A stretch of 64,000 nt of DNA from contig JABDHJ010000003.1 of NCBI GenBank assembly GCA_013285645.1, positions 1 through 64,000 on the forward strand. Direction: 5' to 3'. The translations under genes were made by a program, and so were the position numbers. This stretch comes from Verrucomicrobiota bacterium (GTDB taxonomy: Bacteria; Verrucomicrobiota; Verrucomicrobiia; Methylacidiphilales; UBA1321). Position 1 is the first letter of the stretch. Every line of letters begins with the position of its first letter. The notes below the pieces were generated by a model. The model was given only the letters and a program-made list of their open reading frames with translations, ran no database searches and was not told the DNA's origin. This document shows, one piece after another, positions 49,000 through 56,657 of the stretch.

Positions 49000-51705
49000 A
49001 TGAAAAAAACAACTTCGCATGGCGGTCGAAAGCACCAACGTCCCGCTGCCGTTCGCAAAACCACGGCCAGTCCGCTTGTGAAAGCCGCGGGCCATTCAAG
49101 CCGTTCCTTTCCCGTCGTCGGTCTTGGCGCTTCCGCCGGGGGGCTGGAGGCCTTGGAGCAATTCCTTTCGCATGTACCCAAAGGGTGTGGTCTCGGCTTT
49201 GTCGTCGTCCAGCACCTGGACCCGACCCACAAGGGCATCCTGGTGGAATTGCTGCAACGCAATACCGCCATGCCGGTCGTCCAGATCAAGGACCGGATAA
49301 AAATCGAGCCCGACCATGTTTATGTCATACCGCCCAACAAAGACCTCTCCATTCTGCATGGCGTCCTGCATCTGCTCGACCCGGCCGCGCCGCGTGGTCT
49401 GCGTCTGCCGATCGATTTCTTTTTCCGTTCACTAGCTGACGACCGGCACGAACAAAGCATAGGAGTCGTTCTCTCAGGCATGGGCTCGGATGGCACGCTG
49501 GGCCTGCGGGCCATCAAGGAAAAAGCCGGGGCGGTCTTTGTCCAGGCCCCAGCCTCGGCCAAATTCGACAGCATGCCCCGGATGGCCATCGATGCCGGAC
49601 TGGCCGACGTAATCGCTTCGGCGGAGGAATTGCCCGCCAAGATCATCGATTACCTCAAGCACGTCCCGCTGCTTGTACGGCCTGAGCAGGATATGGCCGA
49701 GAAGGACCAGAGTGCGCTGGAAAAGGTTGTCATCCTGCTGCGTGGACAGAGCGGTCATGATTTTTCCCTCTATAAAAAAAGTACCATCCATCGCCGGATT
49801 GAACGGCGCATGGGCCTCCACCAGATCACCAGGATTGTTGATTATGTGCGGTATTTGCGGGAAAACCCCCAGGAATCGGACCTCCTCTTTAAGGAATTGC
49901 TGATCGGGGTCACCAGCTTCTTCCGCGATCCTTTGGTGTGGGAGCAATTGAAAGACAAGATCATCCCAAAATTTTTGGCAACTCGTCTCCAAGGAGGTGT
50001 GCTGAGAGCCTGGACCGCTGGGTGCTCGACGGGGGAAGAGGCTTATTCTCTTGCCATCGTTTTCAAAGAGGCGCTGGAGCGGGTCAAACCCGCCAAAAAC
50101 TTTTCTCTTCAGATTTTTGCCACTGATTTGGACAAGGACGCCATCGACAAGGCGCGGGCAGGTGTCTATCCGACCAACATCAGTGCGGACGTTTCGGAGG
50201 AACGGCTGCGCCATTTTTTCGTTAAGAATGAGACCGGCGGTTACTCCGTAAAAAAGGAAATCCGCGAGATGGTCATCTTTGCGCCGCAAAATCTCGTCAT
50301 GCATCCGCCCTTCACCAAGCTCGATTTCGTGACTTGTCGAAACCTACTCATCTATCTTGACGCGGAGTTGCAGAAGAAACTCATGCCGCTCTTTCACTAC
50401 AGCCTGAATGCCGGCGGAATTCTGGTTCTGGGTAGCGCTGAGACCATCGGCACGGCGACGGACCTCTTTGCGCCGATGGAGGGCAAGTCGCGGATTTATC
50501 GTCGCCTGGATACTTCGCGTCAGGCAAATCTCGTTGAGTTTCCCTCGGCGTTTACCCGCACCCGATTGGACGCTGGCGCGGCTTCATCCACTCCACAGGG
50601 AACAACGCCCCCAGCCCCCAACCTCCAGTCACTCGCGGACCAGTTGCTCCTTCAGCGCTATGCTCCGGCGGCGGTGCTCGTCACGAACGAAGGCGATATT
50701 CTTTATGTCAGCGGGAAAACGGGGAAATACCTTGAACCCGCCGCGGGTAAAGCCAACTGGAACCTCTTTGCCATGTCCCGTGAGGGATTGGGCAACGCGC
50801 TGAGCGAAGCCTTCCACAAGGCGGTCCGGCAAAAAATTGTTGTTGTCCTCAAGAATGTGAAGGTAGGGACCAACGGAGGCACGCAGATCGTGGAGATCAC
50901 TGTCCAGCCCGTGACCAGCCCGGGAGCGCTGCGGGGAATGGTGATGGTTGTCTTTACGGACGCAGCGAAGCCGTCCACCGTCAAAGCACCGGGCTCATCC
51001 AAACGGGCAACGATGCACAATGCCCGGGTCGCCGCGATGGCGCAGGAACTCCAGCAGGTGCACGGGGATTTACAGGCCACCCGCGATGAAATGCAGACCT
51101 CGCAGGAAGAGCTCAAATCGACCAATGAGGAATTGCAGTCCATGAACGAGGAACTTCAGTCCACCAACGAAGAGCTGACCACCTCCAAGGAAGAGATGCA
51201 GTCGATGAACGAGGAACTGCAAACGGTCAACCACGAGTTGCAGGCCAAGGTGGACGAATTGTCGCGCACCAGCAACGACATGAAGAACCTACTCAACAGC
51301 ACCGACATTGCCACCCTCTTCCTGGATGAGGCACTTCTCGTGCGGCGTTTTACCACTCAAACTGCCAAGATCATCAAACTTATCCCCGGTGATGTTGGGC
51401 GTCCCATCACGGACATTGTTACTTCTTTAGACTATCCCGAGATGGCCGATGACGCGCAGCAGGTTTTGAAGACGCTGATTTTTATCGAGAAACAGGTCTC
51501 AGCTCGTGATGGACACTGGTTCACTGTGCGCATCATGCCTTACCGTACGCAGGAAAACCGGATCGACGGCGTTGTGATTACGTTCGCTGATATCACCGTG
51601 GCGAAAAATCTGGAGACGGCGTTGCGAAAGGCCCAGTCTGACCTGGAAAAGCGCTTTACGAGTCAAACCGCAGAATTGGGCAAGGCCCGGAAGAAAACGC
51701 GATGA
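49000..51705 (+). CDS. CheB-CheR fusion with coiled coil and PAS domain
   Basis: 901 residues. CheB-type methylesterase first (~38-225; catalytic S45 in GASAGG, H72 in QHLDP, D164 in SGMGSDGT), then CheR methyltransferase (~240-500; TSFFRDPLVWEQL, AGCSTGEEAYS, CRNLLIYLD), a long coiled coil of EEL repeats (~680-760) and a PAS domain (~765-880). Unlike many relatives it has no kinase domain at the end. It has no CheB receiver domain either. No methyl-accepting chemotaxis protein or flagellar gene is near, so it probably serves stress signalling rather than motility. Confidence 0.9.
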   Translation: MKKTTSHGGRKHQRPAAVRKTTASPLVKAAGHSSRSFPVVGLGASAGGLEALEQFLSHVPKGCGLGFVVVQHLDPTHKGILVELLQRNTAMPVVQIKDRIKIEPDHVYVIPPNKDLSILHGVLHLLDPAAPRGLRLPIDFFFRSLADDRHEQSIGVVLSGMGSDGTLGLRAIKEKAGAVFVQAPASAKFDSMPRMAIDAGLADVIASAEELPAKIIDYLKHVPLLVRPEQDMAEKDQSALEKVVILLRGQSGHDFSLYKKSTIHRRIERRMGLHQITRIVDYVRYLRENPQESDLLFKELLIGVTSFFRDPLVWEQLKDKIIPKFLATRLQGGVLRAWTAGCSTGEEAYSLAIVFKEALERVKPAKNFSLQIFATDLDKDAIDKARAGVYPTNISADVSEERLRHFFVKNETGGYSVKKEIREMVIFAPQNLVMHPPFTKLDFVTCRNLLIYLDAELQKKLMPLFHYSLNAGGILVLGSAETIGTATDLFAPMEGKSRIYRRLDTSRQANLVEFPSAFTRTRLDAGAASSTPQGTTPPAPNLQSLADQLLLQRYAPAAVLVTNEGDILYVSGKTGKYLEPAAGKANWNLFAMSREGLGNALSEAFHKAVRQKIVVVLKNVKVGTNGGTQIVEITVQPVTSPGALRGMVMVVFTDAAKPSTVKAPGSSKRATMHNARVAAMAQELQQVHGDLQATRDEMQTSQEELKSTNEELQSMNEELQSTNEELTTSKEEMQSMNEELQTVNHELQAKVDELSRTSNDMKNLLNSTDIATLFLDEALLVRRFTTQTAKIIKLIPGDVGRPITDIVTSLDYPEMADDAQQVLKTLIFIEKQVSARDGHWFTVRIMPYRTQENRIDGVVITFADITVAKNLETALRKAQSDLEKRFTSQTAELGKARKKTR

Positions 51706-52117
51706 GCAACGACCTTTGATTTCGGGTGCACGGGCACCGTCGTCGGTTGTTATTTTGTGGAACAAGGTCGTCTTGATTTGTTGGAGCGCCCGCGGGAGAG
51801 CAGTGGAATTTTGCTCTAAATTGGAAACGAAGCAAACCCGCGGTCTACTCGCGGGCCATGACCTTGGATTTTCAATCGTCAAATAGAACGGCGCAGAATG
51901 AGCTATTCTTTTCGATGTCGATTTTTGAAAGAATCGGCGGAATAGCAGTTGAAGCATAGCGGGGAAGTGCGTCAAATCTTTTGATGGGCGATCCCGGCAA
52001 AAGCCGGATGCCCCTGAGGACTCTGGAGGAGATTTTCATGGCCTAAAGTAAACAGGAATACCGCGCTGACGCCATGGGGCGAAGACCCCACTGACGGTCG
52101 TACCCGCGAGGACTACA
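51706..52117. other. Gap with structured-leader candidates, no gene
   Basis: A two-part hairpin lies at 51986-52013 (outer GGGC/GCCC, inner CCGGC-AAAA-GCCGG). A second, TGGGG-CGAAGA-CCCCA, is near 52074. The rest is plain. Together they could form the 5' leader of the small membrane-protein gene that follows. Confidence 0.45.
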
Positions 52118-52270
52118 GTGATCATTATGAATCTTATCGTTCTCATCATTGTGCTGGCGTTTTTATTCGGCGGTGGCGGTTATTACTACGGTGGCGTTGG
52201 CTATGGCGGAGGTGGGCTCGTTTCGATTTTGGTCCTCCTTCTGGTGCTGCGCCTACTGGGCGTCATCTAA
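52118..52270 (+). CDS. DUF3309-like tiny membrane protein
   Basis: About 50 residues, too short for usual gene calls. Two hydrophobic strands (NLIVLIIVLAFLF and LVSILVLLLVLRLLGVI) are joined by a Gly/Tyr-rich turn (GGGGYYYGGVGYGGGG), the layout of DUF3309 proteins. A GTG at 52118 has GAGGA at a good distance; an in-frame ATG is at 52127. Such genes often sit beside CsbD and general-stress signalling genes, as here. Function unknown. Confidence 0.75.
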   Translation: MIIMNLIVLIIVLAFLFGGGGYYYGGVGYGGGGLVSILVLLLVLRLLGVI

Positions 52271-52319
52271 TTGACGTCGTTAAGTTGCGGATGAAATGAA
52301 ACAAAATAAAGGAACCGCC

Positions 52320-52382
52320 GTGAACACACTCGAAATCGAAGGCGATTGGAACATTACCTCATGGGTTACCTTTAGGGGGTAA
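52320..52382 (+). pseudogene. Truncated csbD-like stress gene
   Basis: A ribosome site (AAAGGA) and GTG begin NTLEIEGDWNIT, which is the start of CsbD-like proteins (usually followed by KGKLKQKW...). Here the frame continues for only eight more codons and stops at 52382. The rest of the gene appears deleted. Confidence 0.55.
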
Positions 52383-52405
52383 GCTCAGTAGGGCAGCGGC
52401 TGGCA

Positions 52406-52423
52406 ATGGGGTGTTCACCCCAT
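52406..52423. promoter_or_regulatory. Palindrome ATGGGGT-N4-ACCCCAT, copy 2
   Basis: Same arms as at 47298 with spacer GTTC. It lies 119 bases before kaiC. A related, looser palindrome TTACCTTTAGGGGGTAA is at 52366-52382. Both may be operators of the kai operon. Confidence 0.6.
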
Positions 52424-52541
52424 ATACAAGTTGAGGCAATTGCCTGATGATTAAGTTGAATTAGCGGGTCGCCATCGAGAGACAAAGCGTGCTTCAGCCC
52501 CATGATTAAAGTTACCCGCCTTCACATAAAAATACTCTTCA

Positions 52542-54299
52542 ATGAAAACTAACCGTTCCAAGTCAACTTCTCCAGTAACTCGTTTGCCCAAGTGCCCCAC
52601 GGGCATTCAGGGTCTCGACGAAATCACCGGCGGCGGGTTGCCGCGCGGGCGGCCCACGTTGGTCTGCGGCAGCGCAGGTTGCGGCAAGACGTTGTTGGGC
52701 GCTGAATTCCTTGTGCGCGGGGCGGCGCAGTTCAATGAACCGGGCGTGTTGATGGCCTTCGAGGAGACGGAGGCGGAGTTGAAGGCCAACGTCGCGTCGC
52801 TCGGATTTGATCTGGCGGGCCTGGTCCGGAGCAAAAAGATTGCGATCGACTACGTCCATATCGAGCGCAGTGAAGTCCAGGAGAGCGGCGAGTATGACCT
52901 GGAAGGGTTGTTCGTTCGCCTGGGGCATGCGATTGATTCCATTGGCGCCAAGCGCGTGGTGCTGGACACGCTGGAAGCGCTGTTCGCCAGCCTGCCCAAC
53001 GAGGCCATCCTGCGCGCCGAGTTGCGCCGGCTTTTCCGCTGGCTCAAGGACAAGGGCGTCACCGCCGTCATCACGGCCGAACGCGGGCGCGAACAATTGA
53101 CGCGGCACGGGCTGGAGGAATACGTTTCCGACTGCGTCATCCTGCTTGACCATCGGGTCAATGACCAGATTGCCACGCGGAATTTGCGCGTGGTGAAATA
53201 TCGCGGTGCACAGCATGGCACCAACGAATTTCCCTTTCTCATCGGCGACGAGGGCATCAGCGTGCTGCCCATCACGTCGCTGGGGCTGAATCACAAGGTG
53301 TCGAACGAGCGGATTGCCACCGGCATTCCCCGGCTCGATGCGATGCTGGGTGGACACGGTTTTTTTCGTGGCAGCAGCATTCTACTCACGGGCACACCCG
53401 GCACCGGCAAGACCATCATCTCCTCCAATTTTGCCCAGGCCGCCGCGCGGCGCGGGGAGCGCACCCTCTTTTTCTCGTTCGAGGAATCACCCAACCAAAT
53501 CATGCGCAACATGCATTCCATCGGGTTGCGCCTGGAGCCGTTGGTCAAGCGCGGATTGTTGCGGTTTCACTCGGCGAGGCCCTCGCTCTACGGCCTGGAA
53601 ATGCATCTGGCCACCATGTTCAAGGAAATCGTCACCTTTCAACCCCAAGTCGTCATCATCGACCCCATTACCAGTTTGATGGACGCGGGCACCGACTCCG
53701 AATGCCGGGGGATGGTGACGCGGTTGGTTGATTATTTGAAGGCCGGACAAGTCACCACGCTCTTCACCAGCCTGACGCAGGGCGGCAAAGCGCTGCAACA
53801 AAGTGAAGCTGCCATGTCTTCGCTCATGGACTCGTGGCTGTTGTTGCAAGACTTTGAAGGCAACGGCGAACGCAATCGCGTGCTCTACGTGCTCAAAGCG
53901 CGCGGCATGAAGCACTCGAACCAAATCCGCGAGTTCCTAATTTCAGACCGGGGTATAGACCTCGTGGACGCCTATATCGGGCCCAGCGGTGTGTTGACCG
54001 GTTCAGCCCGCGCGGCGCAAAATTCACTCGAAAAAGCCGCCGTGCTGGCCAGTCAACAGGAAGCCGCCCAACTCAAGCGCGAAGTGGAGCGCAAACGTGA
54101 TGCGCTCGAACGGAAAATCAGCGGGCTGCGCGCCGATTATGAAACCGAAGCCGAGGAGTTGCGACGCATTGCCGAACAGGTCGGGACCAGCACGCTCATG
54201 TTGACCACGGAGCGGGCGGCATCGGGCCTCTTGCGCCAGGCGGATATCAAGGTGGCGGCCCAAGCACGAGGCAACGCCCGAAACGGGAAGGTAAATTAA
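52542..54299 (+). CDS. kaiC: KaiC-like dual ATPase
   Basis: 585 residues, two RecA-type domains. CI: Walker A GSAGCGKT (43-50) and catalytic Glu pair 74-75. CII: Walker A GTPGTGKT (284-291), Glu pair 314-315. The phosphorylation site of cyanobacterial KaiC (Ser-Thr) aligns with S426-S427 in AAMSSLMDSW. The C-terminal ~80 residues form a coiled coil (REVERKRDALERKIS) not found in clock KaiC. It heads an operon of two kaiB genes and a kinase. In non-cyanobacteria such modules tune stress or redox signalling. Confidence 0.93.
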   Translation: MKTNRSKSTSPVTRLPKCPTGIQGLDEITGGGLPRGRPTLVCGSAGCGKTLLGAEFLVRGAAQFNEPGVLMAFEETEAELKANVASLGFDLAGLVRSKKIAIDYVHIERSEVQESGEYDLEGLFVRLGHAIDSIGAKRVVLDTLEALFASLPNEAILRAELRRLFRWLKDKGVTAVITAERGREQLTRHGLEEYVSDCVILLDHRVNDQIATRNLRVVKYRGAQHGTNEFPFLIGDEGISVLPITSLGLNHKVSNERIATGIPRLDAMLGGHGFFRGSSILLTGTPGTGKTIISSNFAQAAARRGERTLFFSFEESPNQIMRNMHSIGLRLEPLVKRGLLRFHSARPSLYGLEMHLATMFKEIVTFQPQVVIIDPITSLMDAGTDSECRGMVTRLVDYLKAGQVTTLFTSLTQGGKALQQSEAAMSSLMDSWLLLQDFEGNGERNRVLYVLKARGMKHSNQIREFLISDRGIDLVDAYIGPSGVLTGSARAAQNSLEKAAVLASQQEAAQLKREVERKRDALERKISGLRADYETEAEELRRIAEQVGTSTLMLTTERAASGLLRQADIKVAAQARGNARNGKVN

Positions 54300-54629
54300 A
54301 TGAAAAGCAAAACGGTAAAACGACGCGCCCCCGCTGCCAAGAGCCCGGCGGACGAACTCTGGCAACTGCGCCTTTATGTGATGGACCAAACGCCAAAATC
54401 GGCGACGGCGTTCGCGAATTTGAAGAGCTTTTGCGAAAATCACCTCAAGGGTCGCTACCGCATCAAGGTGATTGATTTGATGAGGCAGCCTCAACTGGCC
54501 AAAGGCGATCAAATTCTGGCCACTCCCACCGTGGTCCGCAAGTTGCCGAAGCCCGTGCGAACCATCATTGGCAACCTTTCCAATACCGAGAGCGTGCTTG
54601 TCGGCTTGGATTTGCGTGCGTCAGGTTAA
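54300..54629 (+). CDS. kaiB: KaiB-like protein 1
   Basis: 109 residues; the ATG follows the kaiC stop directly. After a basic leader, [42 protein letters not shown] and [21 protein letters not shown] are the thioredoxin-like KaiB core, including the cis-Pro TPT. KaiB binds KaiC CI and sequesters output proteins. Confidence 0.9.
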   Translation: MKSKTVKRRAPAAKSPADELWQLRLYVMDQTPKSATAFANLKSFCENHLKGRYRIKVIDLMRQPQLAKGDQILATPTVVRKLPKPVRTIIGNLSNTESVLVGLDLRASG

Positions 54630-54634
54630 CCGAA

Positions 54635-54961
54635 ATTAAGGCCCTGAAAGCAAACAAAACCAGCCGCTCGGTAAAGGCCCTGGAGAAGTCTCTCGCCACC
54701 AAGCCGGCGGACAAATACATCCTGCGCCTGTTCGTGGCCGGGGCCACCGCCCGGTCGCACCAGGCGGTCCTGCGCGTGCGGCAACTTTGCGAAGCCGAAT
54801 TGAAGGACAACTGCACCCTGGAAGTGATCGATATCTACCAGCAACCCAAGCTGGCGCGCGCCAACCAGATCGTCGCGACCCCGACGCTCATCAAGGAATT
54901 TCCCCGGCCGGTGCGCCGATTCATCGGCAACCTATTAAACACTGCCAGCCTGTTGGGTTGA
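54635..54961 (+). CDS. kaiB: KaiB-like protein 2, non-standard start
   Basis: About 108 residues. The KaiB core is plain: KYILRLFVAGATARSHQAVL, CTLEVIDIYQQPKLARANQI, VATPTLIKEFPRPVRRFIGNL. The frame upstream of the core, open back into kaiB 1, has no ATG, GTG or TTG; a GTG at 54734 lies inside the first strand of the fold. An ATT at 54635, 5 bases after the kaiB 1 stop, gives a leader (KALKANKTSRSVKALEKS) like that of kaiB 1 and could be used by translational coupling. A sequence error is the alternative. Confidence 0.75.
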   Translation: MKALKANKTSRSVKALEKSLATKPADKYILRLFVAGATARSHQAVLRVRQLCEAELKDNCTLEVIDIYQQPKLARANQIVATPTLIKEFPRPVRRFIGNLLNTASLLG

Positions 54962-54989
54962 ACTTGGCCACGAAAGGTAAAATCGCACT

Positions 54990-56180
54990 TTGAAAACCAT
55001 CCGCCCCGCGCCATCTCGCGAACTCGCTGAACTCCGCGCGCGCATGACTGAAGCGGAGGAAACGCTTCGCGCCGTCCGCATCGGAGGCGTGGATACGTTG
55101 GTGATCGCAGGCAAGCAGGGCCCGAAAGTGTTCACGCTGCAAGGTGCCGAGCACGCCTACCGCGTGCTCATCGAATCGATGAACGAAGGAGCGCTGACCC
55201 TGACGGCTGACGAGACGATTCTTTATGCCAACCAGTGCTTCGCGCGAATGGTCAAATGCCCGCTGGAACAGGTGATAGGGAGTTCTTTTCGCCGTTTTCT
55301 CAGCGCCACGGACCGGGCAACGCTCCGGTCACTCCTGAAACGGCCAGATAAATCCGGTTCTAAAATCCAAATACTGTTGAATGTCGACGGCGGTTCGCAG
55401 ATGCCGGCGCAAATCTCCATTCGTCCCCTGGCCAGGAATGGCATCAACCGCGCGACCATCAGCATGGTCGTGACGGACATGACGGAGGCCCGGTACAATG
55501 AGGAAATGTTGCGGACCTTGACGCACCGCGTGGTACAAGCGCAGGAAGTCGAGCGCGGGCGCGTGGCCCTCGAATTGCACGACACCATTACCCAGCCTCT
55601 CTGCGCCATCCTCCTTCGCTGTCAGGCGCTGGAGGATAAGCTTTCAGCGAACGCCGGGCCAGCGAAGGGAGAGGCGATGAAACTCTGCGAGATGCTCGGT
55701 CAGACCGCGAAAGAAGTGGAGCGTATCTCGCGTGATCTGCGACCCAGTGTCCTGGAACACCTGGGCCTGATCGAGGTCTTGCGCGGCACCGGCACGGAGT
55801 TCGCGAAGCGGACGGGTATTTTTCTCAAGCTGGCCTGCGTGGAGTTGACCACGCGACTGCCTGAGGATATTGAGTTGGCGCTATATCGCATTCTCCAGGA
55901 AGCCTTAAAAAATGTGCAGAAGCACGCTCACGCCCGCCATGTGACGGTGCAGCTAACGAAGCCAGGCGACATTGTGCAGTTGGTAATTAAAGACGACGGG
56001 ATCGGCTTCAACCCGGATCACCATTCGACCAGGCGAAAAGGAAAGGACGGTCTTGGACTGCTTGGCATGCGCGAGCGCGCGATCTATATGGGCGGCGCCC
56101 TCAAGATCAAATCCGCCCGCCGCACTGGCACGGAAATCGAGATACGTCTTCCGCTTCCGCCAGATGCCATCCGTCGTTAG
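54990..56180 (+). CDS. PAS-domain histidine kinase linked to KaiC/KaiB
   Basis: 396 residues. The N-terminal helix (ELRARMTEAEETLRAVRIGG) and PAS domain (MNEGALTLTADETILYANQC, ~50-165) lead to HisKA_3 with phospho-acceptor His in VALELHDTITQPL and an ATPase domain (NVQKHAHARHVTV, DDGIGF, GLGLLGMRERAIYMGG). TTG 54990 is chosen since the helix before ATG 55044 belongs to the family pattern; AAAGG lies 12 bases before. It ends the kai operon. Likely the output or input kinase of the Kai module. Confidence 0.9.
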   Translation: MKTIRPAPSRELAELRARMTEAEETLRAVRIGGVDTLVIAGKQGPKVFTLQGAEHAYRVLIESMNEGALTLTADETILYANQCFARMVKCPLEQVIGSSFRRFLSATDRATLRSLLKRPDKSGSKIQILLNVDGGSQMPAQISIRPLARNGINRATISMVVTDMTEARYNEEMLRTLTHRVVQAQEVERGRVALELHDTITQPLCAILLRCQALEDKLSANAGPAKGEAMKLCEMLGQTAKEVERISRDLRPSVLEHLGLIEVLRGTGTEFAKRTGIFLKLACVELTTRLPEDIELALYRILQEALKNVQKHAHARHVTVQLTKPGDIVQLVIKDDGIGFNPDHHSTRRKGKDGLGLLGMRERAIYMGGALKIKSARRTGTEIEIRLPLPPDAIRR

Positions 56181-56657
56181 ATAGGCATCAACAAACCATC
56201 TCTTAATAGAGGCCGACATACAAGGATGACGGCGATTTTTAAAATCGAGAGTTTTGCGGAGATCTCCGGCGGGGCGGATGATTCTGGGGGGACAATACCG
56301 GTGGCTTGCGTCACCGGCTAATTTCTTGCGGCCCTCCGGGCCTCGAACTTTCAGCAGCGGCTACAGTATTTCTGAAAACGCATTAGCCTTTCCGCGCCGG
56401 TTTTTTGTCAGAGGTATCGAATCGACCGATACTGTGCTTGGAAGCAAGATTATGGTCGATTATAACGCAAGAAATAACTTAAAATAAAAGATGCTATTTT
56501 AAAAATAGTATTTGCTTCGAAGCATAATTTCGATTACGAGATATAGCCTCTTTGCGACACATCGGGTCTACTGGGGTGGACGCTATTCAGTCGGTCGAAG
56601 GGTGGCAAATGGGGCCGATGCTCCTGACGCATTAGCTAAAGAAGGTAGTTTTACATT
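56181..56657. promoter_or_regulatory. Repeat tract and candidate operators before glycan cluster
   Basis: Left part: family F-type (AATCGAGAGTTTTGCGGAGA at 56243) and weak family E pieces. Right part is AT-rich with palindromes CTATTTT-A-AAAATAG (56494-56508) and TGCTTCGAAGCA (56513-56524). The second has the central CG of LacI-family operators. No gene is seen. Confidence 0.55.

Noticed and set aside
47505-51705. Chemotaxis operon
   Set aside because: CheB and CheR domains are present, but there is no CheA, CheW, CheY or methyl-accepting protein; the kinase is NarX-type.
52043-52060. RBS-ATG-GCC-TAA mini-frame
   Set aside because: GGAGGAGATTTTCATGG looks like a good start, but the frame stops after two codons; no leader-peptide function could be supported.
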